A stretch of 64,000 bases of DNA. Source: Gari tellinella (taxonomy: Eukaryota; Mollusca; Bivalvia; Cardiida; Psammobiidae). Both the position numbers and the translations under genes were made by a program. Location: contig OV277859.1 of assembly GCA_922989275.2 (NCBI GenBank), forward strand, positions 36,189,501-36,253,500. Reading direction: 5' to 3'. Below are positions 32,518-44,559 of the stretch, in pieces. Under the pieces are notes generated by a model. It saw only the letters and a program-made list of their open reading frames with translations. It had not been told where the DNA came from and did no database searches. Position 1 is the stretch's first letter; each line of letters begins with the position of its first letter.

Positions 32518-34268
32518 AAACAAGAGGACCTGAAGGCCCAGTGATATCGCTCACCTGTTGTACTGAAGCCTGATATATTTACCTTTGAGTTTCTCCCGTT
32601 TTAATCTAAATCATTCAAATTTGTAGTATAGCATGAAAACAATTTTGGAATACATAGAGGATAACTGTTTTTTTCAGTGTAAGATCGAAATTTAATCCAT
32701 TGAGTGAACATCAGACGTTATATTTTCACGAGTGGCGAAGCCACGAGTGAAAATATAACAGTCTGATGTTCACGAAATGGATTAAATTCGATCTTACACT
32801 GAAAAAACACAGTTATTCTATTTATTTATGCTTTAAAGCCACTTTTTAAACGAAATTGTTTCAAAATTGAAAGCGAACGTACATTATTTATCCCGTGTTG
32901 AGCCCCACGTTTTATGTCGAACACATGTGGCGTGACAGTTGGCGGTATAATGACGTCATCCGAATTACTTCGTTGCTCCCGAGTTTGGATTCGTGCTCTT
33001 CCGGTGAGTAGTTCGCGACAAATCGGACTGCCGGATTTTAACGATAAGACACGATTGACTACGATTCTTGGGGAGCCCTACGGGGAAAATTCATAATAAA
33101 AGCGATTGGTGATAATCCACTGCAGTGGATTACCAAGTGATCATCCACTGCTTTTTCGTGGTAATCCACCGAAAAGCATAAATAAAATCTCATAATTCTA
33201 GTATAGTAGAGTACATCAAGGGCAGATAACTAGAGCCTAAAAATACTGAAATGAAGCCTTTTCTAGCATTTCAAAGTATATCAAGGGCAGATAACTATTG
33301 CCACAAAGTTTAGATTTCAACAATAATTGCACTCCTTCGAGAACTTATAGCTATACACTTTGTGTGCAAGTAAAATCAAAAACCATTGAAAACTGTATTT
33401 GCAAGAGAGTAAACCTTGTTCGATATGGCACTTTCAGCTATTCAAGGGCAGATAACTCTTGACCCATTGGTCTGATTTCAACCATAATCCCACATATTCG
33501 AACTCTGATAGTAATATACAATCTCAGGAAGTTTGAAAGAGACTGCATAAAATTTGTGGCCGCTAGAGTGTAAACACCATTAAATATGGCATTTTCAGCA
33601 ATTCAAAGATAGATAACTCCTGGCCTATTGATCTGATTTCAACCATAATCAAACTCATCTGAACTCTTATGATAATTTACAATCTGAGCAAGTTTTAGAA
33701 TGATTGAATAAATACTGTGGCCTCTAGAGTGTAAACACTGTTAAATATGGCATTTTCAGCAATTCAAAGGTAGACAACTCCTGACCTATTGGTCCGATTG
33801 CAACCACAATTAAACTCATCTGAACTCTTATGGTCGTATACAATCTGAGCAAGTTTTAGAAAGATTGAATAAATATTGTGGCCTCTAGAGTGTAAACACT
33901 GTTAAATGTGGCATTTTCAGCAATTCAAAGGTAGACAACTCCTGACCTATTGGTCCGATTTCAACCACAATTGAACTCATCCAAAATCTTATGGTCATAT
34001 ACAATCTGAGCAAGTTTTAGAAAGATTGAATAAATCTTGTGGCCTCTAGAGTGTAAACACTATTAAATATGGCATTTTCAGCAATTCAAAGGTAGATAAC
34101 TCCTGATCTAAGTGTCTGATTTCAACCATAATCGAACTCATCCGAACTCTTATGGTAATATACAATCTGAGCAAGTTTGAGATAGATTGGATAAAAATTG
34201 TGGCCTTTAGAGTGTAAACACTAAAATTGTTGACGACTAACGACGGACGACTCAAGTGAGCTAAAAAC
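32518..34268 (+). mobile_element. pearl-like element, interrupted, lacking 3' hairpin
   Basis: AAACAAGAGGACCTGAAGGC opens it. About six ~161-bp units run from roughly 33330 to 34225. The end reads GACGACTCAAGTGAGCTAAA, so the left arm of the 3' hairpin is deleted. A CpG-rich insert splits the lead region. Confidence 0.78.
32626..33199. mobile_element. CpG-rich foldback insertion, unclassified
   Basis: Compared with the sister elements, about 570 bp interrupt the lead between TTTGTAG and CTAGTATAGTAGAG. The insert has a ~156-bp palindrome (32661-32816, centre GTGGCGAAGCCAC), an inverted pair TATTTATGCTTT/AAAGCATAAATAAA, and repeated ATCCACTGC/GCAGTGGAT hairpins. CpG is far less depleted than nearby, so it is probably recent. 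The 60-codon frame inside shows no known domain. Confidence 0.65.
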
Positions 34269-34557
34269 AAAAACCAAGCCCAACCCCTTTATCACTATCC
34301 TCATCAGGCATTAATCTTCTTGTCAATGGTTTATCAACTGTTCAGTCATTGGAAACAGAGAAAGGCCCAACCACTGAAACCTGCCAAGGTCTGAACACCA
34401 TGGCATAATTGTCAGTCAAGATTATAATCCACCTGTCCAGGGATATATCAAAACCATTTCTCAGAATGGTATCTATGGAATTCTTCAAAAAACAACATTT
34501 ATGTATTTTGTTTTTAACCTTACTAACCCTTTGTGTTAGGTCTTTTATTAACTTATA

Positions 34558-34738
34558 CAGTAAAACCCATCTGTTGTGACCACTATCAGACAGGTGACAG
34601 CTTAAAGCAAGGTGACAGTGGAACAGAAAGCTCCTAAAGGAGCTTTCTGTTCTACTGTCACCTTGCTTTAAGCTGTCACCTGTCTCCAACACCTAATAAT
34701 TCATGCAATTTAGTGGTATTAATAGAGAGGTTTTACTG
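34558..34738 (+). mobile_element. E-family MITE
   Basis: TA-CAGTAAAACCCATCTGTTG and AGAGAGGTTTTACTG enclose near-perfect 45-bp arms with tip AGCTCCTAAAGGAGCT. Confidence 0.9.
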
Positions 34739-34837
34739 CCATTCCAAAAATTTAAAATGCCTTACTGTTACAGTCTATGCTCTACTTACTCTTCCAAATG
34801 AGTGCCTCAAATTCATTGATGGTGTTGAATAGAGGAC

Positions 34838-34920
34838 AGTTTAAAGCAAGATGAAAGTGAAGCAGAAAGCTCATAATATCATGAGCTTTCTACTTTACAT
34901 TCATCTTGCTTTAAGCAATC
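34838..34920 (+). repeat. E-type hairpin core with altered tip
   Basis: TTTAAAGCAAGATGAAAGTG, AAGCAGAAAGCTCAT, the loop AATATC, then the complement. The tip is CTCAT/ATGAG instead of CTCC/GGAG, so both arms changed together. Confidence 0.75.
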
Positions 34921-35250
34921 ATTTTTCTTAAACACTACATGCGCAGCTGGATAAAAGTGATTTGCACAAGAGCAAAGGGTTAAATATTTGTTCAGGATAC
35001 ATATATTTATTGATTAACTAAAGAATAATAAGATTTCATGTAACATCATTATGACCTTTAAAAAGCTTGTTTTATGTGTTATAAAGTAGGTGACTGCTTA
35101 AACTAAATTACTTCACATAAAAAATTTCTGGCTGAAATTTAGCAGATCTAGATCTGCCTATCAAATTTGACCTTGTATTATATTACGTTTTATTGTAAAT
35201 ATTTATATGTATGTATGACGAGAAACTGTATAATTAAAGTCAAATAGGCA

Positions 35251-35270
35251 TTCTTCTTCTTCTTCTTCTT
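35251..35270 (+). repeat. (TTC)n microsatellite
   Basis: This is a pure TTC repeat of about 6.7 units. Confidence 0.95.
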
Positions 35271-36000
35271 AAAACAGAATATAGTCTTTTTTAATACTGT
35301 TATTAAATTTTGATTTGAGTTGTTCTAATAGACTTTTACTATGTGCTTGTTAAAATGTTGCTCCTGGATTCTAAAGAATTTGAACAATATTGATTTAGAT
35401 CAGAATATTATGTTCTAAAGACCAAGACCTATCGTTGACATACATGTACTGTAATATTGTCTGCTTTGGGAACTCTCTGCTTCAAAATTGTTGACAGCAC
35501 CAATTATTCCTTTTTTAAATTAAGTTTTAAGTACATGTATATGTTTTCAACAGCTATTGATTAACCCTATATATAGGTGTAAACAATAAAATTATCAGAC
35601 ACTAAATTGGCTACTGCATGAATGCCTAGTCTGGATAAAAAATATGCAGTATTATAAAGACAAATTCATTCATCTATCATTGTTTTCTATTAATTGATTG
35701 TCTATGGAGGGAATTCAACCCATTTAAACCTAAAGTCTACAAAAGAAGACTGAACATTGGGAAAGTTTATTGCAATATCAAGGTATAACTGGGTTAAGTG
35801 CAGTCACTATGATACTGAGAGTGGATGAATTACCTGTGTGTCATGTTGTGTGACATGTCACATGATTCAGATGCCAAGAAAACAATTCATTCATGACAAT
35901 TACATGACATGCACATCTGTTTGGCTGGCTTAAAGTGATGCAGTGTTACATGTAACTTCAACGTCTACATGTAGTAAATTTGTAACAACCCTTCTTTGAA

Positions 36001-36478
36001 CCCTTTACCCCATAGCTTCTTTGTAGTTTTGAAGATAGGTGACCACTTAAAGCAGGTTGAAAGAAAAGCAGAATGTGCCTTAACCCTTTGCACCCTAGTC
36101 CCGCATATAGGCGTCCTTTTCAAACAGTGTACATGTGAATAGAACACTTGTCCTGTGCAAACAGTGAAGACCCAGATCAGAGGGCTCCGAAAGGAGCCCT
36201 CTGATCAGGGTCTTCACTGTTTGTCATAAGGCCAAAAATGGACAAAAACAACCCTTAAAAGCCAGAAATGGACTAGACTAAAATTGAAACTGGCATTGTC
36301 CACTTAAAGTTTCAGGGAGGAAAGAGTTAAGGCACATTCTGCTTTACTTTCAGCCTGCTTTAAGCTCACATTTGCTAGGATAAAGAAAATATTTCTTATG
36401 AAGGTATAATTTGGAACTATTTTCTTCAATGGAGAAATAAGTTAAATGCGTAAAAAGATGTATTTATGGGGTAATGGG
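36001..36478 (+). mobile_element. B-family MITE split by an A element
   Basis: CCCTTTACCCCATAGCTTC to GCAGAATGTGCC lies left of the A element. GGCACATTCTGCTTTAC to TATGGGGTAATGGG-TTAA lies right. Removing A and one TTAA restores the B apex GTGCC-TTAA-GGCAC. Confidence 0.92.
36084..36326 (+). mobile_element. A-family MITE inside the apex of a B element
   Basis: It is a complete copy with TTAA at 36080-36083 and 36327-36330. The tip is GAGGGCTCCGAAAGGAGCCC. Confidence 0.95.
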
Positions 36479-36509
36479 TTAACTGTAAATAAGTTTCAGC
36501 CCAAATTAA

Positions 36510-36740
36510 CCCTTCACTCTATCAAATACACATTTTTTTGCCTTTAATTTATTCCTCCAAAAAAGAAAATAGTTTTAATTTATATGAATATATTTTCTAT
36601 ATCCTGGCAGATGATAGCTTAAAGTAGGCTGAAATTAAAACAGAATGTGCCTTATAATCAAAGTGCCCTGTGCTTTACTTTCAACCTGTTTAATGTGGTC
36701 ACCTGTCTTCAAAACTAGAATCAAGCTATGGGATATCTGA
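36510..36740 (-). mobile_element. B-family MITE, diverged
   Basis: TTAA-CCCTTCACTCTATCAAAT, a weakened core AAAACAGAATGTGCC/GTGCCCTGTGC, and TATGGGATATCTGA-TTAA. Confidence 0.72.
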
Positions 36741-37378
36741 TTAAAATGCATGTATAACACTATAATAGCACGGTACAATACTCATACTGAGAAAAACAGT
36801 ATAGAGGCAATCAAAACTGGAAGCAAATTAAATCAACTGAATTTATATTGCTTGACATTATAGTACATGACATTTTGCAAAAAACAATTCCATTTGATAA
36901 CCATTATTCCAAAATGAACTAGTATGATGAAACAGGTTTATATTCTAATTACAATTCCAACTGCTTCTGACCAATTTATCTTATTTACAAAACTCAAAGC
37001 ACTGAGTTCCTTCTTTCTTTTCTTATCATTAATTAACACAGGGAGCAAAACATCATTTTATTTATCAATGCCACATGCACAGAGATCGGTACCCATAAAT
37101 ATCCCTTCGTGTGGATTGTGCTTGTTTTTTCTTGTTTTTCTTATTTTATCGTAGATGCGCATACTTGCTTTCCACAATCAGATCAATCGTGCTACAGGCC
37201 AAGATTATTGCTCCAGTCTATCGCCTCTCTGATACCTACAGAAATACCATCTACAGATGGACGATTACATGCAATCCACTCATAAATCTCTGTTGTTTAT
37301 TATCGGAATAATCACACCGTCAGATGCCAAAAGAGCCCGTGTTTGCATTTTTCACTCCCTTGACTTAACTCTTTCCTC

Positions 37379-37611
37379 CCTGAAACTTTAAACGGACAAT
37401 TCCAGTTTCCATTTTAGTCAAGTCCGTTTCTGACTTTTAACGCTTGTTTTTGTCAATATTTGGCATTATGACAAACAGTGAAGACCCTGATCAGAGGGCT
37501 CCTTTCGGAGCCCTCTGATCTGGGTCTTCACTGTTTGCACAAGACAGTTGTACTATTCACACATACATTGTTTGAAAAGAACGCCTATTTGCGGGACTAG
37601 GGTTCAAAGGG
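37379..37611 (-). mobile_element. A-family MITE
   Basis: Reverse orientation: TTAA-CTCTTTCCTCCCTGAAAC at the left and GACTAGGGTTCAAAGGG-TTAA at the right, with intact palindrome. Confidence 0.94.
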
Positions 37612-37852
37612 TTAAGCATCCATTGCCCCTTTCTTCCCATTCAATTCAAAGGGTATTTTATTCTGGTATCTGGGGGACCAAAATAAGTACTATATATTCC
37701 CCATTCTGAACAGCACATTATATTTTCCCCAATATTCTTAAACAAAGTCCCCTACCAAAGACAAATACATTTGTACATAAAACTGCTTAATCTTCTTTCA
37801 CAGACAATCATTTCCTTCATAGATAATTGAACTATTAGAAACTTTTCCTGAC

Positions 37853-38200
37853 AGGTGGTCTCTTGAAACATACAATAAAGTAAGGCAAAACACTCTAACA
37901 GGAGCTTTCTGCTTTGCTTTCAGTCTGCTTTAACCCTTTGAACCCTAGTCCCGCATATAGGCATCCTTTTCAAACAGGGTACATTTGAATAGTACACTTG
38001 TCCTATACAAACAGTGAAGACCCAGATCAGAGGGCTCCTAGGAGCCCTCTGATCAGGGTCTTCACTGTTTGTCATTATGCCAAACATTGACAAAAACTAC
38101 CCTTAAAAGTCATAAATGGACTAGACTAAATGGAAACTGGAATTGTCCATTTTAAGTTTTAGGGAGGAAAGAGTTAAGTAACCATCTATCTTCAACACTT
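37853..38200 (+). mobile_element. B/E-type hairpin element split by an A element
   Basis: ACAGGTGGTCTCTTG, AAGGCAAAACACTCTAACAG and GAGCTTTCTGCTTTGC reach CTGCT, then TTAA and the A copy. Past it, GTAACCATCTATCTTCAAC continues the usual right flank. Outer ends are unclear. Confidence 0.6.
37934..38173 (+). mobile_element. A-family MITE
   Basis: TTAA at 37930 and 38174, with complete ends and a 52-bp palindrome. It is inserted in GCTTTAAG of another hairpin element. Confidence 0.94.
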
Positions 38201-38416
38201 AAAAAAGCTTCTAAGATGAATTCATATTCATACAGTACTATGGAACTCTAATTTAAGCATAGTATAACAATTTTAATTACTTTGTTCGACATTAAGGAGA
38301 CACCTGTCTTTAAAGATTGCCATGCCTTTTGTATTGAGTTCTCATAGTGTGCAATAAGTATAAATTGGTTTTGTAGCAATTGCAAATAGATATTATCTGA
38401 TTGTGAGAAACGGAGA

Positions 38417-38550
38417 GTAAACAAGGTTCCAGATAAGAGTGAGTAAACCCCAAATATTTCACCAAATCTCTCTATGTCTCCATCAAACCAGTTGTTGTAA
38501 GTACATGTACTCATTAAAATCATCTTGCAGAGACCATTCTATAATGACTA
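38417..38550 (+). mobile_element. D-family relic
   Basis: AAGGTTCCAGATAAGAGTGA and ACTCATTAAAATCATC then CATTCTATAATGACTA keep D order. The intact D copy at 38561 sits in its right part. Confidence 0.55.
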
Positions 38551-38560
38551 TATAGTCACA

Positions 38561-38753
38561 CAGGGCTCCAGATAAGGGGGGTATTTCAAAAACTAAAATC
38601 TTTATTTCTACTTAAAACCCTATGGTGTCACTACTCATTAGAATCGTCTCGAAGAGACGATTCTAATGAGTAGTAACATCATAGGATTTGGTGCTAAAAT
38701 AAGTGAGAAACTGTTGAATTTGTGCAGTTTACTCCCTCTTATCTGGAGCTCTG
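38561..38753 (-). mobile_element. D-family MITE, intact, inside an older D copy
   Basis: Exact 6-bp duplication GTCACA (38555 and 38754). The palindrome CATTAGAATCGTCTC/GAGACGATTCTAATG is perfect. Confidence 0.93.
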
Positions 38754-38770
38754 GTCACATCAGTATAAAC

Positions 38771-38929
38771 CAAGGCTCCAGATAAAAGGGAGTGAACTGA
38801 ACAAACCCAACATTTCCTCACTCATTTCCACACCATATCTTATGGTTTTACTACTAGAATCGTCTCAAAGGGTTTAATGCAAAAATAAAGATTTTATATT
38901 TTGTAATACTCCCCTTATCTGGAGCCCTG
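38771..38929 (+). mobile_element. D-family MITE, second core arm deleted
   Basis: CAAGGCTCCAGATAAAAGG and CTTATCTGGAGCCCTG remain. The core jumps from CTAGAATCGTCTC to AAAGGGTTTAATGC. Confidence 0.85.
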
Positions 38930-39298
38930 TACAAATGTACATTTTTAAAATTGTTCAAATCTATATCTAGATTCAAAATCAAGCAAATTGTTGCATGCTA
39001 AATTGGACTTGATCCTAATTGACAAGATCCTGATTTTATTGATTATTTTTAATCTTTATCCAAGAATCTCAAGGTCTCCTTGTCTGAACACAGCTGCAAT
39101 GTAGATATATATTGTTTGAACAGCTGATAGTGTTCCTAGACTATACATCTCATACACTTACTAGATAATACACAGTTTATTACATACAGTATATATCTAC
39201 AGACTGCAGGCCACAAGTACCTGTTTACAGCATCCACTCAATTAAGAAATGTGACCATCTCTTGTACTGAGTGATTATTATAACACATTTCATACTAC

Positions 39299-39376
39299 TT
39301 AATACAGGACAAAAGTAATGCAGAAAGCTCCTTAAGGAGCATTACTTATGCATTACATGTGTTCTGTATTAAGTTG
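39299..39376 (+). repeat. E-type hairpin core, one arm degraded
   Basis: TTAATACAGGACAAAAGTAA, then TGCAGAAAGCTCCTTAAGGA, then an imperfect return to TTCTGTATTAAG. Confidence 0.6.
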
Positions 39377-39862
39377 CTTAACTTACATACAATATATTGT
39401 AGATTCATCTTGTAATTAATGGCTAATTATTAACAGACAGTTTTATTGTTATTTGAAATCTGCATGAAACAATTAACTCTTGAAACAAATTTCTTAAAGT
39501 CTTCATAATTTTTTGCATCACATTGGAACCAGAATCTCACAGTTTGAGCCTTTGGCTGGTTATCGGTATATATTGTTTACAGTAGGTATTGGCAATTTTC
39601 TTGTTTTCCTAAAGGAAACTGGTATGCCTATCCTGTAGAAGAGATACAGACAAGATGTAAGTAGGCAGGTATCATGCAATCCTGATGATAAGAAAACCAG
39701 ACATTTACCAAACATGAACTGTATTGAATGCAAATTCCCCTTGTAATTGCACCAAGATTGTTTATGTACTTGCTGAAACCCAAAGCATGATTCAACTTAT
39801 CATGATACATGCATCTATCATATTTTTAATCTAAAACTATAGTTAAGTGATAAAGTGATATA

Positions 39863-40060
39863 CAGTTGGTCCTCAATAACTCCAACTGGCTTCAGTTGAA
39901 CTTATTTGTATTTGTACAGTTGAATGTGAATAACTCGACCTGGCTTTTAAAAGTCACACAACAGTACCTGTATTTCAAAGCCTAATTAATTAAGCCACAT
40001 TTATATCTTTGAAATATAGGTATGTTTGTCTTGTAGAGAGTAGGAGTTAGTTTGAATTGA
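39863..40060 (+). mobile_element. F-family relic
   Basis: TA-CAGTTGGTCCTCAATAAC opens it. CCTGTATTTCAAAG and CTTTGAAATATAGGTATG form the F core around TTAATTAAGCC. The right end is blurred. Confidence 0.5.
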
Positions 40061-40745
40061 AGTTAGTTTCCAAGAATACACCATGTAGTGAATATGAATA
40101 CATGTATACATCACGATATAAGGTGACGAATACGAATAATTATTCACAAATATGAATGTAATAGTTTCTTTGTAGATATTTATTTGAAACCTCTTCTAGT
40201 ATTTTATTTCTACTGATTATCCTGTTCAACTTCTTTTCCTTGAATTGTTATCTTTTAAAATTAAAGTATTTTAAAGCACAATTTTCTTTTAATTTTTGTG
40301 TAAGTGGTTTAAGTCAAGAAAACCCCATCATCATAGCAAATGTTTTCAGGACTAACATGGTACTGGAGATTGTTGGTAAGCTGCAGTTTTTACCCCTTTT
40401 AGTTGTCTTAAAGTTTTCATTTTTGTACTGGTGAATATTCGGTTCTTGAACATGCGAATATGATATGTATTCACCAAAATTAATATTTGAATATATTCGA
40501 ATATTCAAGTGTATCGTTACAGCCCTACAGTGTGCACCCTGTTTTAACTGACAATACATTTAAATTGCAAACATCAATTGTGTAGCTGGCAGTATCTATA
40601 CGCTGGCTACATTAAATTTTGATCCTCTTACATACTGCTGAGGCCAAGGACTGAACTCGGGACCACATTGACACTGGCCAGACCCATTTATATTGTGACA
40701 CTGGTTTGGATTGAATAAATACTTTCAAGTTCTTTGGTGTCTTAA

Positions 40746-40989
40746 CCCATTATCCCATAGCCTGATTCCAGTTTTTCAAATAGGTGACCACTTGTAGCAG
40801 GTTGAAAGTAAAGCAGAAAGTGCCTTAAGGCACATTCTGCTTTACTTTCAGCCTACTTTAAGCTATTATGTGCTAGAATACAGAAAATAGCTATTATCAT
40901 ATATATTCATGACTGTATAAATTGGAGCTATTTTCCTCATTGGAGAAATAAACTAAAGGCTTAAAAAGGCATATTTATGGGGGAATGGG
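40746..40989 (+). mobile_element. B-family MITE, complete
   Basis: TTAA at 40742 and 40990, CCCATTATCCCATAGCCTG and TATGGGGGAATGGG ends. The core GCAGAAAGTGCC/GGCACATTCTGC has one arm change. Confidence 0.92.
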
Positions 40990-41766
40990 TTAAACTGTCT
41001 TTACAGTATGATGTTAACACTTATTAATTGATTTGTACTAAAATAAAACTCTGATTGTTGAAGACAAACTATTTTAGGGACAGAATGTCTGCAAATTTCT
41101 TTTAAATATGTTAACAAAAACTTTTCTTATTTCTATTAACAGCATTCTTCAGACATGAAAACCATACTCTTCTACTTTAGGAACAAGACAGTTAACAAAA
41201 ACAAAAATCTTAAACAAAACAAAAACTAGATAATCGATTCTCACTGCATTCCTAATTCAATCAAGTCATTCCTAAAAGCAAAATAATTCAATTAAAAGCA
41301 TTATCCCCATACTTCATCCTATATGGTTATTATGGGTACCACAAAAAGTCTGGGGAATTTCTAATTCTGAAAATGGGAAGTGATTAGTATGAGTTACAAG
41401 TCCCCATTCACCATTTGCCACTCAATAACATAATACATTTGTGTCATTTCCAGAATTAGCTTCTTTAATTCATTCTCATTTCAAGAATCCTATTGTTGTT
41501 TCAAAACAATGTCTGAAAAAAAACGTCCATTTTCTCTTTGATGTTTTGGAAAGTGTTAGAACTATGAATATTTAAGGAGTCTGACAGAGGGACCCTGGTA
41601 ATACGACACCTCCCAATATGGGAAGGTTGATTGTGTTTCAAATTGAAATTGACAGGACAAAAGCCTGATGTATGTTCACTATCCAAGAACCTTTATTCTA
41701 CTGACAATTGTTAATTGGTTTGTATCACCCTTAGCCTGCTAATAGATGTCAGTTCTAACTTCTTGT

Positions 41767-42009
41767 ACCTTTGAACCCTAGTCCCGCATATAGGTGTCCT
41801 TTTCAAACAGTGTACATGTGAGTAGTACACTTGTCCTATGCAAACAGTAAAGACCCAGATCAGAGGGCTCCGAAAGGAGCCCTCTGATCAGGGTCTTCAC
41901 TGTTTGTTATAATGCCAAACATTGACACAAACAACCCTTAAAAGTCAGAAATGGACAAGAGTAAAATGGAAACTGGAATTGTTCATTTAAAGTTTCAGGG
42001 AGAAAAGAG
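41767..42009 (+). mobile_element. A-family MITE
   Basis: CCTTTGAACCCTAGTCCCG to CAGGGAGAAAAGAG with full palindrome. Both TTAA sites are mutated. Confidence 0.9.
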
Positions 42010-42078
42010 TTATACTTGCTTTATTTGTCTTCAAACTGATTTTTTGGTTCTTTTCCATTGAAGAAACATCAATATAAA

Positions 42079-42150
42079 TGTCAAACAGTCTAGATCATGA
42101 TTGGATATTGAGTTACTCAGAATTTGATCCGGATCAAAACTGTTCGCAAA
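42079..42150 (+). repeat. decayed C-type hairpin
   Basis: TGTCAAACAGTCTAGATCAT faces TTTGATCCGGATCAAAACTG around GAGTTACTC. Confidence 0.5.
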
Positions 42151-42254
42151 ATCTATTGCAGGCAATCGGGACAAAAACTAACAGTAAAATATGTATAAAT
42201 CAACCTGTCAGAAAGATGAATTGACACACATATGATCATTAATAAAAAGGAGAC

Positions 42255-42330
42255 AACTTAAAGCAGGATAAAAACGATGCAGAAAACTTCTATAGGAGCT
42301 TTCTGCATTCCAATTTTACCTTGCATAATA
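42255..42330 (+). repeat. E-type hairpin core
   Basis: AACTTAAAGCAGGATAAAAA, GATGCAGAAAACTTCTATAG and GAGCTTTCTGCATTCC make the palindrome. TA-type ends are not visible. Confidence 0.6.
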
Positions 42331-42725
42331 AACATTTCAGGATCCTTATTCTTGGATCCCAAGTTACATAATTGCCACTTATAATTAAATACACAGATTT
42401 TTCTGTACTGACATTTTCTGCTGACAAAATTTTACTGAAAAAATGTGATTTTGGGCCATATACATTAAGTTGAAGAGTGTTCAACATTGTCTAAGCTCTC
42501 AGAGTCCATCAACAATAGCAATATAAAGGACACAAGTAGCAAATATCTCATTTCTTAGGAATTTCTGCTGTTACTGGAAATTATGGAGTTCTAAGCTGGA
42601 GTCAGCTGACACAGGCATTACCATGACAATGAAATATTGGTCACATTATTGGGCTAGATGAGGGTGAAACAAAAGAATCAGGCAAAGTTACTCAATAAAT
42701 CAGAACGCTCAATAAATGTAATCTG

Positions 42726-42745
42726 CTTGTTGTTGTTGTTGTTGT
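42726..42745 (+). repeat. (TTG)n microsatellite
   Basis: About six TTG repeats lie just left of a B copy. Confidence 0.9.
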
Positions 42746-42780
42746 ATCTAATAAGGTTTTATGGTTCTCCATGCATTTAA

Positions 42781-43036
42781 ACCTGTTACCCTATTATATA
42801 TATGCCTTTTATGCCTTTGATTTATATTTTCAGTTTTACCATAGAGTATAAATCCACTTTATACAATTATGAATAGGCATCATACGAAATATTTTCAATA
42901 TCCTAGCAGGTAGTAGCTTAAAATAGGTTGAAAGTTAAGCAGAATATGTGCCTTATGGCACATTCTGCTTTACCTTCAACCTGGTTTAAGCGATCACATT
43001 TTTTTTCAAAACTAAAACAGACTAAGGAGTAATAGG
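42781..43036 (-). mobile_element. B-family MITE
   Basis: TTAA-ACCTGTTACCCTATTATA, core AAGCAGAATATGTGCC/GGCACATTCTGC, right end AAGGAGTAATAGG-TTAT. Confidence 0.83.
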
Positions 43037-43202
43037 TTATTAATGGATCTGCCTGTAATCTGCATCAAAATTGTCACATGAAAAATTCTAAATTCAAATC
43101 CTCTCTATATATCTTAAAATATATTGATTGTGGATAATATAGGTGGCAGTCGGAAACAAGATGAAAATAAAACAGCAAACTCTGTTTGATATCTTGCTGT
43201 AA

Positions 43203-43406
43203 CCCATTACCCCATAAATGTGCCTTTTTACTCGTTTAATTTATTCATCCACTGAAAGAAATAGTCAAACTTTAAACAATCAGGACTTTGTTACATAAGA
43301 AATATTTTCTAAAATCTAGCAGCTTGTAGCTTAAAACAGGCTGAAAGTAAAGGAGAAATTGCATTCACCTATCTTCAATACTAGAAACAGGCTATGGGGA
43401 AATTGG
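43203..43406 (-). mobile_element. B-family MITE, core arm deleted
   Basis: CCCATTACCCCATAAATGTG at the left and CTATGGGGAAATTGG-TTAA at the right. The core stops at AAAGTAAAGGAGAAATTGC. Confidence 0.83.
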
Positions 43407-44311
43407 TTAAGCTGTCACCTCCCACAAACACTGCTAGATCTAGCTGATTCCTAACTTAAACTTGGCTATGGAGGAGAGGGTTTAACTGGTGTTAAGTCTG
43501 TACATATCCGCATTTGACTGATATGGGTAGGCAGATTTTAACTCTGTTAGTAATTAAAGATAGAAAGTTGACTTGGCACACTGTTATAATTGTACTGTAG
43601 ATTGTTCAAATGTTTGCCTACCTAGTTATAATTGTTGGCCTGGTAATTAAGTACACACAAGCCAAGTTGAAATTTTATCTCCAAAATTAAAGTTTGACAT
43701 GCTATCATGCTAAATGTCAGAGCCGTGTGTATTCAGGGCACCAGAATGATTTGTGGGATTTTACATGAATGAACTTCAATTTCCTTGAGTGAAACCAATT
43801 TGGCTTTATGAGGTGAAGTGATTAATTGACATTAGTCCTTTTACAGGTTAAATTTTAATCTACTTTGTAAGTGTAATCTCCACAATTTCTAACAGTCTCT
43901 CATACTTCTTTTTTTAATGTACTAAAATGAGAAAAATAATGTACTAAGAATTTAGGCACCATTTGGTAAAAAAAATCTCAGTATTTGATCCAGATCAGTG
44001 TTAATACATTTAAACTAGAGTTTGTAGCCAATAACATTGTAAGAGTTAAGTAGCAAAGGCTTTCTCATGGAGTTTAAGGAATATGAATGAAACTTCACCC
44101 ACTACCATGTAGGCAGGGGTGTAACAAAAACACAGTCATTGAACCCGATTATTTCTAATAGAAACATGCCAGGGAGAAATTTATCTTAAGTACTGTCACA
44201 ATGATTGATGCCAGATGACCCAAGATCATAATCACAATCCTTTAACCCGGGGGCCTTACAATGCTTAAGTTTCGTATCCATTCCTCCATTTTCAATTACA
44301 TGACCACTGAC

Positions 44312-44555
44312 CAGTATATAAGCGACTTTTAACGTGTATAATTTATTCCTCCGCTAAAGAAAATAGTTCCAAATTATATCCTTATAAACAATAGCAATAA
44401 CAAATATCTTGATATAGCCTAGTAGATAGTAGTTTAAAGCAGGCTGAAAGTAAAGCAGAATGTGCCTTAAGGCACATTCTGCTTTGCTTTCAACCTGCTT
44501 TAAGTGATCACCAGTCCTGTATTTTAATGTTATAAATGGATTAATGGGTAAGGGG
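44312..44555 (-). mobile_element. B-family MITE
   Basis: GTATATAAGCGACTTTTAAC, an intact core GCAGAATGTGCCTTAAGGC, and AATGGGTAAGGGG-TTAA. Confidence 0.82.
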
Positions 44556-44559
44556 TTAA

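Noticed and set aside
34342..34692. A 116-codon minus-strand frame
   Set aside because: Its first third is an E-family palindrome; the remainder has no recognisable domain or splice context.
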